From NCBI RefSeq assembly GCF_900115905.1, contig NZ_FOYD01000008.1, positions 93,853 to 157,852 on the forward strand: a stretch of DNA of 64,000 nt, written 5' to 3'. The position numbers and the translations under genes are program-made. The stretch is from Halopseudomonas formosensis. Lineage in GTDB: Bacteria > Pseudomonadota > Gammaproteobacteria > Pseudomonadales > Pseudomonadaceae. The notes under the pieces are model-generated. The model was not told where the DNA came from and searched no databases. It saw only the letters and a program-made list of their open reading frames with translations. Positions 54,958 to 64,000 of this stretch are shown here, piece after piece. Position 1 is the first letter of the stretch; the number at the start of each line of letters is the position of its first letter.

Positions 54958-57279
54958 ATGGGTAGAAAACGCAGTAAAAGGCCGGCCCGCAAGGTCGGAT
55001 TCTGGCGGCGCTGGTCGGGCCTGCTGTGGAAGCTGGCACTGGTGGGTGTTGTGGCGCTGGCGGGGCTTGTCATCTATCTGGATGCGGTCATCCAGGAGAA
55101 GTTCTCAGGCAAGCGCTGGGCGGTGCCGGCCAAGGTATTTGCACGGCCGCTGGAGCTCTATGCGGGCCAGCAGCTGACCCGTGACGATTTCGTTACGGAG
55201 CTGACCGCGCTGGGCTATCGGCGGGTCAACGCCGTCGCCCAGCCTGGACAGATGTCGATCGGCAGCGGCCGGGTGGATGTATATACCCGGGGCTTCCAGT
55301 CATTCGAGGGATCCGAACCGGCGCAGCGCATCAGCGTACGCTTCGATGGCAAGCAGATCGCGGGACTGTCGGGCAACGGCGACGTGGTCATGGCTCGGAT
55401 CGAGCCGTTGATGATCGGTGGCATCTACCCGGCCCATAACGAGGACCGCATCCTGGTTCGCCTGGACCAGGCGCCGCCCTACCTGATCGAAGCGCTGGTG
55501 GCGGTGGAGGATCGCGAGTACTTCCAGCATTTCGGTGTCTCGCCCAAGGGCATCGCCCGGGCTGCCTGGGTCAACCTGACCGCCGGTGGGGTGGTGCAGG
55601 GCGGCAGTACCCTGACCCAGCAGCTGGTGAAGAACTTCTTCCTGACCAACGAGCGCAGCCTGATCCGCAAGGGTAACGAGGCGATCATGGCTGTGCTTCT
55701 GGAGGTGCATTATTCCAAGGAGGAGATCCTCGAAGCCTATCTCAACGAGGTATTCCTCGGTCAGGACGGACGTCGCGCGGTGCACGGCTTCGGCTTGGCC
55801 AGTCAGTACTATTTCGCCCAGCCGCTGCACGAGCTGCAGCTGCACCAGGTGGCGCTGCTGGTCGGCATGGTCAAGGGACCCTCGCTGTACAACCCGCGGC
55901 GCCAGCCGGAGCGGGCCAAGAAGCGTCGTGATCTGGTCCTCCAGATGCTCGAAGAGCAGGGCGTGATCACCGCCGAGCAGTCGGCCGCTGCCATCGCGCA
56001 ACCCCTGGACGTCACCGTGCGCGGCAGTCTGGCGGACAGCAGCTATCCGGCCTTCATGGATCTGGTCAAGCGGCAGCTGCGCGAGGACTACAAGGACGAA
56101 GACCTGACCAGTGAGGGGCTGCGCATCTTCACCAGTTTCGATCCGCTGCTGCAGATGAAGGCGGAGAAGGCCATTGCCGATTCGCTGAAAGGGCTGGGTG
56201 ACCGCGCCAACGAGATGGAGGCTGCCATGGTCGTTACCGGCGCCCAGACCGGGGAGATCCTGGCGCTGGTCGGCGGTCGCAACCCGCGCTTCTCCGGCTT
56301 CAACCGGGCGCTGGATGCCTCGCGGCCGATCGGTTCGCTGGTCAAGCCGGCGGTGTATCTGACGGCTCTGGAGCAGCCGCAGCGCTATTCGCTGATCACC
56401 CCGGTGGAGGATGCGCCCATTACCCTGGATGCCGAACCCGGCAAGACCTGGTCGCCGCAGAACTACAGTCGTCAGAGCTACGGCATAGTGCCGCTGCACC
56501 AGGCGCTGGCGCAGTCCTACAACCAGGCCACGGTGCGAGTGGGCGTGGATGTGGGCGTCGACCGGGTGCTCAACACCATCGAACGCATGGGCGTACGCCA
56601 TGGCTGGCCGGCCTATCCGGCCATGCTGCTGGGCTCGGGGGCAATGACGCCGCTGCAGGTGACCGACATGTACCAGACCATGGCCAATGGTGGTTTCAAT
56701 ACACCCCTGCGGGCGATCCGCAACGTGTTGACCGCTGACGGCGAGCAGCTGCGGCGCTATCCGTTCGAGGTCGAACAGCGTTTCGATTCGGCGACCATCT
56801 TCCTCATGCAGGAAGCCCTGAGTCGGGTAATGACAGACGGTACCGGGCGCTCGGCCTATAATCAGATTCCGTCCAGCATCCGCCTGGCGGGCAAGACGGG
56901 CACTACCAATGACCTGCGTGACAGCTGGTTTGCCGGCTTCTCGGATGATCTGGTGGCTGTAGCCTGGCTTGGTCGGGACGACAACGGCCAGACGCGACTG
57001 ACCGGCGCCACCGGTGCGCTGCGGGTGTGGACGGCGTTCATGGCCCAGGCCAATCCGCGCAGTCTGTCCAACGCGCCACCCGAGGGCGTGGTCTATGCCT
57101 GGGTCAACCGGCTGACCGGGGAAGGCAGCGATCCGAGCTGCCCGGATACGGTGCAGGTGCCCTTCCGCGCCGGCTATGAGCCGCTGCCGGGGCCCGGGTG
57201 CCAGCCGTTGATCGATACGGCACCGGTACATGAGGGAGCTGGACGGGTAATGGATGTCATCCGTGGATGGCTGCAATGA
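54958..57279 (+). CDS. mrcB: Penicillin-binding protein 1B
   Basis: PBP1b is the class A enzyme that polymerises and cross-links peptidoglycan in the periplasm. The 773-residue bitopic protein has a cytoplasmic basic tail and one transmembrane helix (about 27-45). The glycosyltransferase domain contains EDREYFQHFG and GGSTLTQQLVKNF (about 180-225). The transpeptidase has its active-site Ser in SRPIGSLVKP (SxxK), SYN at about 520, and KTGTTND at about 645. I use ATG 54958; the upstream ATG at 54925 is not conserved. The downstream lipoprotein is its probable activator. Confidence 0.97.
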   Translation: MGRKRSKRPARKVGFWRRWSGLLWKLALVGVVALAGLVIYLDAVIQEKFSGKRWAVPAKVFARPLELYAGQQLTRDDFVTELTALGYRRVNAVAQPGQMSIGSGRVDVYTRGFQSFEGSEPAQRISVRFDGKQIAGLSGNGDVVMARIEPLMIGGIYPAHNEDRILVRLDQAPPYLIEALVAVEDREYFQHFGVSPKGIARAAWVNLTAGGVVQGGSTLTQQLVKNFFLTNERSLIRKGNEAIMAVLLEVHYSKEEILEAYLNEVFLGQDGRRAVHGFGLASQYYFAQPLHELQLHQVALLVGMVKGPSLYNPRRQPERAKKRRDLVLQMLEEQGVITAEQSAAAIAQPLDVTVRGSLADSSYPAFMDLVKRQLREDYKDEDLTSEGLRIFTSFDPLLQMKAEKAIADSLKGLGDRANEMEAAMVVTGAQTGEILALVGGRNPRFSGFNRALDASRPIGSLVKPAVYLTALEQPQRYSLITPVEDAPITLDAEPGKTWSPQNYSRQSYGIVPLHQALAQSYNQATVRVGVDVGVDRVLNTIERMGVRHGWPAYPAMLLGSGAMTPLQVTDMYQTMANGGFNTPLRAIRNVLTADGEQLRRYPFEVEQRFDSATIFLMQEALSRVMTDGTGRSAYNQIPSSIRLAGKTGTTNDLRDSWFAGFSDDLVAVAWLGRDDNGQTRLTGATGALRVWTAFMAQANPRSLSNAPPEGVVYAWVNRLTGEGSDPSCPDTVQVPFRAGYEPLPGPGCQPLIDTAPVHEGAGRVMDVIRGWLQ

Positions 57280-57296
57280 ACATGAGGAATGAGGCT

Positions 57297-57965
57297 ATGG
57301 GTTTCAAGCAAGTTGGTCTGCTGTACGGCTGTGTGATGCTGGTGGCCGGTTGTGCCGGCACCGGTGGTTATGCGCCGGTGGTGGACTCCGGGCGGCCGGT
57401 CTCCAATGAGGATATGCAGACGGGGGCGGGAATGCGTGGTCAGGGCCAGCCCGCCATAGTCCAGCCCAGTCCGCAGCAGGACGACGGCGGTGTGATCGTC
57501 ATGGTGCCGGACGGCATGGGGGGTTCCAGCGCCGTGCAATCCTACCCCCTCGACAGCTCGCCGGTCAGCAGTCAGCCCCAGGGCAGTCAGTCGGCACCGA
57601 GCAGCGGGTCATCCGGCGGAGCTCTGCAGGATGACGAGAATCTTTCCGGCCCGGTGCTGGCATTGCTGACCTCGGCACGGCAGCAGGAAACCAGTGGCGA
57701 TCTGGGTAGCGCCTCGGCCAGCCTCGAACGCGCCCTGCGCATCGCTCCTCGCGAGCCGCAGGTGCTCTACCGTCTGGCACAGGTGCGGCTTGAGCAGGGC
57801 GATGCGGCGCAGGCCGAGCAGCTGGCCCGTCGTGGCCTGTCCTATGCTGCTGGTCGGCCGACCCTGCAAGCCGGCCTCTGGGAGCTGGTGGCCCAGGCCC
57901 GCGAGCGTCAGGGTGATGCAGCCGGTGCCGCCGAAGCCCGGCAGCGCGCGCGGGTCGCGCTCTGA
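57297..57965 (+). CDS. lpoP: TPR lipoprotein, probable PBP1b activator LpoP
   Basis: This 222-residue outer-membrane lipoprotein has a signal peptide ending LVAGC (Cys at about residue 19). A long disordered Pro/Gln/Ser/Gly-rich linker (20-115) follows, then a C-terminal tetratricopeptide-repeat domain (about 120-220). I start at ATG 57297, which yields the lipobox. In P. aeruginosa the activator of PBP1b, LpoP, is such a TPR lipoprotein, and I recall its gene being beside the PBP1b gene. The linker is long enough to span the periplasm. Its stop overlaps the next gene as TGATG. Confidence 0.75.
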   Translation: MGFKQVGLLYGCVMLVAGCAGTGGYAPVVDSGRPVSNEDMQTGAGMRGQGQPAIVQPSPQQDDGGVIVMVPDGMGGSSAVQSYPLDSSPVSSQPQGSQSAPSSGSSGGALQDDENLSGPVLALLTSARQQETSGDLGSASASLERALRIAPREPQVLYRLAQVRLEQGDAAQAEQLARRGLSYAAGRPTLQAGLWELVAQARERQGDAAGAAEARQRARVAL

Positions 57966-58300
57966 TGCAGGCCTGGCATGAGCTGGCGGACGAGCTTCTG
58001 CTGCTGCAGCGAGAACTGCAGCAGCTCGGGCTCTGGTCGCTGCAGGCGCCGAGCGCAGCTGCGCTGGCCAGCCGTGAACCTTTCTGTGTTGATACCCTGG
58101 CCTTCGAGCAGTGGCTGCAGTGGGTCTTCATTCCCCGCATGGCGCAGATCGTGGAGCAGGGGCAGGGCATGCCCGGTGGTTGCAGCATTCAGCCGATGGG
58201 TGAAGAGGCCTTCGCCCATCTCGGCCGCCAGGCCGGTGATCTGCTGCTGATCCTCGGCCGTATCGACAGGGTTGTGACGCGGCTGGCCGTTCAGCCCTGA
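57965..58300 (+). CDS. YqcC family protein
   Basis: This 111-residue cytoplasmic protein belongs to the YqcC family of unknown function, with an all-helical, Leu/Gln-rich sequence and the conserved FEQWLQWVFIPRM segment (about 46-58). It is translationally coupled to lpoP (TGATG overlap) and overlaps the convergent DUF4124 gene by 10 bp. In E. coli yqcC is associated with the tRNA-modifying gene truC, not with cell-wall genes, so its placement here is not explained by function. Confidence 0.88.
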   Translation: MQAWHELADELLLLQRELQQLGLWSLQAPSAAALASREPFCVDTLAFEQWLQWVFIPRMAQIVEQGQGMPGGCSIQPMGEEAFAHLGRQAGDLLLILGRIDRVVTRLAVQP

Positions 58301-58731
58301 TCCTTGCAGTGCTGCTCCAGGTTCGCCTGGGTGTCGGCGATCAGTCGCTGGCGTTCATCCTCCCCGATCCGCTCCACCTCACCGTCGGCATTGGTGCGTC
58401 TGAGCCTGGGGTTGTCCTGCAGGGTCTTAAGGTCCGTCCGCAGCTGCTGGCAATAGGTACGCAGCTGTTCGGCCCGGGCCTGTTCCTGCTGCCGTTGCTG
58501 GGCCTGTGCCTCTGTCTGGGCGGGGTCAACCGTTGCTGGCGCAGCCGGTTCGCGCAGCTCACCGCCGATCGGGGCGGGGGCGCGGATATCCCGCTGCTGG
58601 TAGGGGGTATTGGCCGGCGGCAGCTGGCTGAACTGCACTCTCCCTTGTGCATCCGTCCACTGGTAGATCTGCTGGCCCGCGGCGCTGGTGCAGAACAGCG
58701 CCAGAGCCATGAGTGTCATCGACTTTCGCAT
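58291..58731 (-). CDS. DUF4124 domain secreted protein
   Basis: This 146-residue protein has a signal peptide (MRKSMTLMALALFCTSAAG, cleavage near residue 19). A DUF4124 segment follows (QIYQWTDAQGRVQFSQLPP, about 20-38), common in proteobacterial periplasmic proteins of unknown function. The remainder is a Gln/Arg-rich helical, probably coiled-coil region. I start at ATG 58731 with GGGA upstream. It is convergent with YqcC and divergent from ilvI. Confidence 0.88.
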   Translation of the reverse strand: MRKSMTLMALALFCTSAAGQQIYQWTDAQGRVQFSQLPPANTPYQQRDIRAPAPIGGELREPAAPATVDPAQTEAQAQQRQQEQARAEQLRTYCQQLRTDLKTLQDNPRLRRTNADGEVERIGEDERQRLIADTQANLEQHCKDQG

Positions 58732-59160
58732 GTGTTCCCATCCCTGTATTGAGCATCGAAGTAAGGCTACTATAGCCAATTGCCGAAACCGGGGTATATG
58801 GCAATGTCCGGGTCGTGCAGGAAGCTGCGGCTTTCGTCTCAAGTTGACTTGACTTGACGGTCTCGAATGTAAACAATTCGAGGTTCTCATGAGCATGCTG
58901 TGATCGGGGCCTACTCGGCCGCCGGGGCAGTCTGCTTTGTTGCTCAATCCGGGAGGCGACGATCCTCATGCTCCCGGCCTGGCCCCGTACGCGTTACCTC
59001 GCGCTGGGTGAGACGCTCCCGCTACCTGCGGTCGGGCAGTCTCCATTGCACGCAGTCAAGCTGTTGCATGACAACCACCGTTGCCAATGCACTGCCGAGC
59101 AGTAAACAGGTATCCTGCCGCTCGCCCGTGGGTGAACGGTATGCTAGAGGTGATTCAAAA
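58732..59160 (+). promoter_or_regulatory. ilvI upstream region: promoter and leader
   Basis: This 429-bp gap separates the DUF4124 gene (-) from ilvI (+). Three perfect tandem TTGAC repeats (58844-58858) provide -35 elements; the middle one, TTGACT, is 17 bp from AACAAT (58872-58877). CTCGAA/TTCGAG (58862-58882) flanks that -10 as an inverted repeat. A CCGGGAG/CTCCCGG stem lies at about 58950-58976. A 45-codon open frame (58968-59105) with GGGAGG upstream may be a leader, but its codons are only modestly Leu-rich. The assignments are tentative. Confidence 0.45.
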
Positions 59161-60885
59161 GTGGAACTTTTATCCGGCGCTGAGATGGTCGTCCGCTCCT
59201 TGCGTGACGAAGGTGTTAAGTTTATTTACGGGTACCCCGGCGGTGCCCTGCTGCACGTGTATGACGCGATTTTCCGTCAGGACGACGTGACCCACGTTCT
59301 GGTGCGCCATGAGCAGGCGGCGGCCCACATGGCCGACGGCTATGCCCGGGCCACCGGCAAGCCGGGCGTGGTGCTGGTGACTTCGGGTCCCGGCGCAACC
59401 AATACCATTACCGGTATCGCTACCGCGTACATGGACTCCATCCCCATGGTGATCATTTCCGGACAGGTGGCCAGTCACCTGGTCGGTACCGATGCGTTCC
59501 AGGAAACCGACATGGTCGGTATTTCCCGCCCGATCGTGAAGCACAGCTTCATCGTCAAGGATCCGCGCGAGATTCCGGAGATCATCAAGAAGGCCTTCTA
59601 TCTGGCACAGACCGGTCGTCCCGGCCCTGTGGTCATCGATATTCCCAAGGACATGACCAATCCGGCGGAGAAGTTCGAGTACAGCTACCCGAAGAAGGTC
59701 AAGCTGCGCTCCTACAATCCGGCCGTGCGCGGCCATTCCGGACAGATCCGCAAGGCCCTGGACCTGCTGGTCGAGGCGCGCCGCCCGATCGTCTACTCCG
59801 GTGGTGGTGTGATCATGGGTGGTGCTGCTCGTCAGCTTACCGACCTGTGCAAGGAGCTGGGCGTACCGGTCACCAATACCCTGATGGGTCTGGGCGGCTT
59901 TCCCGGCACCGATCGCCAGTTCCTCGGCATGCTCGGCATGCACGGCAGCTATACCGCGAACGTCGCCATGCACCATGCGGATGTGGTGATGTGTGTCGGT
60001 GCGCGCTTCGATGACCGGGTAATCAACGGTGCATCCAAGTTCTGCCCGAACGCCAAGATCATCCATATCGACATCGACCCGGCCTCGATCTCCAAGACCA
60101 TCAAGGCAGACATTCCGATCGTCGGTCCGGTCGACAGCGTCCTCAACGAGATGCTGGCCATGACCCGTGAGCACAAGCTCAAGCCCAAGGCCGAGGTGCT
60201 GGCTGCCTGGTGGAAGCAGATCGATGAGTGGCGCGGTGACGGCAAGCTGTTCCCCTATGACCAGGGTGATGGCAGTGTCATCAAGCCGCAGACCGTGATC
60301 GAAACCCTGTGGGACGTGACCCGGGGCGATGCCTATGTCACCTCCGACGTGGGTCAGCACCAGATGTTCGCGGCCCAGTACTATCCGTTCGACAAGCCCA
60401 ATCGCTGGATCAACTCCGGTGGCCTGGGCACCATGGGCTTCGGTCTGCCGGCGGCCATGGGCATCCAGCTGCATCATCCGGACGCCGCCGTGGCCTGTGT
60501 CACCGGCGAGGGCAGTATCCAGATGAACATCCAGGAGCTGTCGACCTGCCTGCAGTATGACCTGCCGGTGAAGATCATCACCCTGAACAACCAGGCCCTG
60601 GGCATGGTTCGCCAGTGGCAGGACATGCAGTACAACAGCCGTTACTCGCATTCGTACATGGAGTCGCTGCCCGACTTCATCAAGCTGACCGAGGCCTATG
60701 GCCACGTCGGCATGCGCGTGGAGAAGCTGGAAGACCTGAAGCCGGCGATGGAAGAGGCCTTTGCCCAGACCAAGCGACTGGTATTCATGGATATCCGCGT
60801 GGACAACACCGAGCACGTCTACCCGATGCAGATTGCCGGCGGATCAATGCGTGACATGTGGCTGAGCAAGACGGAGCGTACCTGA
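59161..60885 (+). CDS. ilvI: Acetolactate synthase, large subunit
   Basis: The catalytic subunit condenses pyruvate with pyruvate or 2-oxobutyrate, the first common step of branched-chain amino-acid synthesis. The 574-residue thiamine-diphosphate enzyme has the catalytic Glu in [18 protein letters not shown] (about 49), the FAD region, and the ThDP/Mg motif [12 protein letters not shown] (about 450). I use GTG 59161, giving [14 protein letters not shown] as in Pseudomonas; the upstream open frame is not protein-like. It forms an operon with ilvH (2-bp gap) and ilvC. Confidence 0.97.
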   Translation: MELLSGAEMVVRSLRDEGVKFIYGYPGGALLHVYDAIFRQDDVTHVLVRHEQAAAHMADGYARATGKPGVVLVTSGPGATNTITGIATAYMDSIPMVIISGQVASHLVGTDAFQETDMVGISRPIVKHSFIVKDPREIPEIIKKAFYLAQTGRPGPVVIDIPKDMTNPAEKFEYSYPKKVKLRSYNPAVRGHSGQIRKALDLLVEARRPIVYSGGGVIMGGAARQLTDLCKELGVPVTNTLMGLGGFPGTDRQFLGMLGMHGSYTANVAMHHADVVMCVGARFDDRVINGASKFCPNAKIIHIDIDPASISKTIKADIPIVGPVDSVLNEMLAMTREHKLKPKAEVLAAWWKQIDEWRGDGKLFPYDQGDGSVIKPQTVIETLWDVTRGDAYVTSDVGQHQMFAAQYYPFDKPNRWINSGGLGTMGFGLPAAMGIQLHHPDAAVACVTGEGSIQMNIQELSTCLQYDLPVKIITLNNQALGMVRQWQDMQYNSRYSHSYMESLPDFIKLTEAYGHVGMRVEKLEDLKPAMEEAFAQTKRLVFMDIRVDNTEHVYPMQIAGGSMRDMWLSKTERT

Positions 60886-60887
60886 TC

Positions 60888-62442
<1,555 letters not shown>

Positions 62443-62460
62443 TTCCGGTTCGGGGTAGGA

Positions 62461-62488
62461 AAAACGCGGCTTCGGCCGCGTTTTTTTA
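62461..62488 (+). terminator. Terminator after ilvC
   Basis: AACGCGGC pairs with GCCGCGTT around TTCG, with flanking A and T runs (seven Ts). A strong intrinsic terminator. Confidence 0.95.
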
Positions 62489-62571
62489 TGGCCCAAGCCC
62501 ATGAGGGCTGGCTATCCGGCGGCCAAGTTTGCGACACTGCATGCTCAGTTTGCATGTTCAAGGTTCCAAAC

Positions 62572-63414
62572 ATGAAAGACGATCTGCAACAGGACAACGG
62601 TTTCGAGGCTGAAGGTCCCCACACGCTGCTCCCCATTGACGAGCATATCGAGGAGGTGCCCGGCCCAGATGGCAAGAAGGTGCGCCACCGCGGCATCTAC
62701 CTGCTGCCCAACCTGTTCACCACCGCTGCACTGTTCTCCGGCTTCTACGCCATTGTCAGTGCCATGAATGGCAACTTCTCCCATGCGGCCATCGCCATTT
62801 TCGTGGCCATGGTGCTGGACGGTCTGGACGGTCGCGTCGCGCGGCTGACCAATACCCAGAGTGCCTTCGGCGCCGAATACGATTCGCTGTCGGACATGGT
62901 CGCCTTCGGTGTGGCGCCGGCGCTGGTCGCCTTTACCTGGGCGCTGGATGGCATGGGCAAGGTCGGCTGGATCTTCGCGTTCATCTACGTGGCGGGGGCG
63001 GCCCTGCGCCTGGCCCGTTTCAATACCCATATAGGGTCGGCCGACAAACGCTACTTCACGGGGTTGGCCAGCCCATCCGCCGCCGGCCTGGTCGCGGGTA
63101 TGGTGTGGTCGCTCAGCGATTTCGGTATCGAAGGGCAGGACATCGCCTGGCTCGTGGGCATTCTCACCGCTCTGGGCGGTCTGTTGATGGTCAGTAACGT
63201 GCGCTATTACAGTTTCAAGGATCTGGATATGCGCGGGCGCGTGCCTTTCTTCGTGATCCTGCTGGTGGTGCTGATCTTTGCGGTGATCTCCACCGACCCG
63301 TCGCGCATCCTGTGGCTGATCTTCATCGCCTATAGTGTCTCCGGCCCGGTTCAGGCGCTGTGGCGCTGGCGGGGCAAACGGCGTCGGAAAGACGAGATCG
63401 AGCCGGCTGAATAA
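62572..63414 (+). CDS. pssA: Phosphatidylserine synthase PssA
   Basis: PssA transfers phosphatidyl from CDP-diacylglycerol to serine, the first step to phosphatidylethanolamine. This 280-residue form is the integral membrane type II enzyme. It has the CDP-alcohol phosphotransferase motif DG-x2-AR-x8-G-x3-D-x3-D, seen as DGRVAR...G...D...D near residues 85-107, and about seven transmembrane segments. I use ATG 62572 with AAGG upstream; it gives an N-terminus containing LLPIDEHIEEVPG as in Pseudomonas PssA. It is followed by the rRNA promoters. Confidence 0.95.
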   Translation: MKDDLQQDNGFEAEGPHTLLPIDEHIEEVPGPDGKKVRHRGIYLLPNLFTTAALFSGFYAIVSAMNGNFSHAAIAIFVAMVLDGLDGRVARLTNTQSAFGAEYDSLSDMVAFGVAPALVAFTWALDGMGKVGWIFAFIYVAGAALRLARFNTHIGSADKRYFTGLASPSAAGLVAGMVWSLSDFGIEGQDIAWLVGILTALGGLLMVSNVRYYSFKDLDMRGRVPFFVILLVVLIFAVISTDPSRILWLIFIAYSVSGPVQALWRWRGKRRRKDEIEPAE

Positions 63415-63420
63415 AAGGGC

Positions 63421-63448
63421 TTGACGAGGCGGCGAATGGGTCTATAAT
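63421..63448 (+). promoter_or_regulatory. rRNA operon promoter 1
   Basis: TTGACG (63421-63426), a 16-bp spacer and a perfect TATAAT (63443-63448), followed by the GC-rich discriminator TCGCCACC. This pattern fits growth-rate and ppGpp/DksA-controlled rRNA promoters. Confidence 0.85.
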
Positions 63449-63519
63449 TCGCCACCTTATCGCCGCGGCGGCCGGTTCAACCCCGCCCCGAGGCAGTGAA
63501 AAAGGTTTTACGGAAGGCG

Positions 63520-63547
63520 TTGACAAGGGGTTCTGATCCTGTAGAAT
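63520..63547 (+). promoter_or_regulatory. rRNA operon promoter 2
   Basis: TTGACA (63520-63525), a 16-bp spacer, TAGAAT (63542-63547), then the discriminator GCGCCTCC. It has the same geometry as its neighbours. Confidence 0.85.
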
Positions 63548-63629
63548 GCGCCTCCCTGACACGGCAAGCGAACAGCTTCCGGGTCGATCGCCAGGCGGTT
63601 TCGAGGCAACAGAATAGAAACAAAAACGC

Positions 63630-63657
63630 TTGACAGATCAGAAGGTTGGCGTAGAAT
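63630..63657 (+). promoter_or_regulatory. rRNA operon promoter 3
   Basis: TTGACA (63630-63635), a 16-bp spacer, TAGAAT (63652-63657), then the discriminator GCGCGGCC. It is the promoter closest to the 16S gene. Confidence 0.85.
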
Positions 63658-63667
63658 GCGCGGCCTT

Positions 63668-63703
63668 GGTTGAACGAAGTGGCAACCGAATCGCTCTTTA
63701 ACA
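63668..63703 (+). promoter_or_regulatory. rRNA leader boxB-like hairpin and boxA
   Basis: GGTTG (63668-63672) pairs with CAACC (63683-63687), and boxA GCTCTTTAACA lies at 63693-63703. This is the standard Nus-factor antitermination signal of rRNA leaders; NusA itself is encoded at 18723-20204. Confidence 0.82.
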
Positions 63704-63846
63704 AATTGGAATCAAGTAATTCGTGTGGGTGCTTGTGAGTAGCTGGATGATCGCAAGATTATCAGCCTTGCAAGTAACTCGTGAATTCATGAGTTTATTA
63801 AAGGCTGAGCCAAGTTTAGGGTTTTCTCAAAACCCGATCAGTATTT

Positions 63847-64000
63847 AACTGAAGAGTTTGATCATGGCTCAGATTGAACGCTGGCGGCAGGCCTAACACA
63901 TGCAAGTCGAGCGGAGGAAGGGAGCTTGCTCCTGGAATCAGCGGCGGACGGGTGAGTAATGCCTGGGAATCTGCCTGGTAGTGGGGGATAACGTCTCGAA
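63847..64000 (+). rRNA. rrs: 16S ribosomal RNA (5' end, cut by window edge)
   Basis: The 16S gene begins near 63847 (AACTGAAGAGTTTGATCATG) and runs out of the window after about 154 nt. The sequence through the first helices and the V1 loop (AAGGGAGCTTGCTCCTGG) is Pseudomonas-like. The window's last bases, ATAACGTCTCGAA, differ from P. aeruginosa, which suggests another Pseudomonas-related lineage, but species cannot be fixed from this stretch. Confidence 0.97.

Noticed and set aside
58900..59160. N-terminal extension of ilvI upstream of 59161
   Set aside because: The frame is open but rich in Arg/Ser/Cys and unlike acetolactate synthases; GTG 59161 gives the standard N-terminus.

Overview
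The window is GC-rich chromosomal DNA of a gammaproteobacterium, almost certainly Pseudomonas in the broad sense. The 16S rRNA 5' end at the right edge is Pseudomonas-like. The gene order follows, from memory, the P. aeruginosa block from grpE through carAB, ftsH, nusA-infB, pnp, panBC, cbrAB, dksA and mrcB to ilvIHC-pssA and an rRNA operon. It is mostly core genome. I see no transposase, integrase, phage module, CRISPR array or restriction/defence island.

Left part (1-26.9 kb, mostly + strand): sigma32-type promoters precede the heat-shock genes grpE and dnaK, followed by dnaJ and dapB. A minus-strand periplasmic protein of unknown function lies opposite the carAB leader. Then come carA-carB-greA, a small membrane protein, yhbY, rlmE-ftsH-folP-glmM-tpiA-secG, tRNA-Leu(GAG), initiator tRNA-fMet, and the rimP-nusA-infB-rbfA-truB-rpsO-pnp expression operon with a terminator in its leader.

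Middle (26.9-45 kb, mostly - strand): two poorly characterised small proteins, thpR, a thiolase, acetyl-CoA synthetase, panB-panC, pcnB-folK, and the carbon-control locus cbrX-cbrA-cbrB. Between cbrB and pcnB is an AT-rich gene-free stretch that I read as the small RNA CrcZ, with a sigma54 promoter, CbrB-type upstream sites and five A-rich Hfq/Crc decoy motifs. Matching A-rich motifs sit at the translation starts of acs and of the periplasmic protein at 4.9-5.6 kb, so the regulator and two candidate targets lie in one window. gluQ and dksA follow.

Right part (45-64 kb): a TtgR/AcrR-type repressor, with its operator lying between two divergent promoters, faces a complete MexAB-OprM/TtgABC-type RND efflux operon. 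Immediately beyond it is a second small RNA, read as PrrF (iron-sparing), with a Fur-box-like promoter and a terminator. It lies beside a CbpA-like cyclic-nucleotide-domain protein, as in P. aeruginosa, but as one copy and next to efflux genes. Next are a TfoX-C protein, an APH-kinase/P-loop fusion, PBP1b with its probable lipoprotein activator, ilvI-ilvH-ilvC, pssA, and three tandem rRNA promoters feeding a 16S gene cut by the window edge.

I found no convincing undescribed system. The most informative content is regulatory: CrcZ, PrrF, their probable targets, and leader structures.
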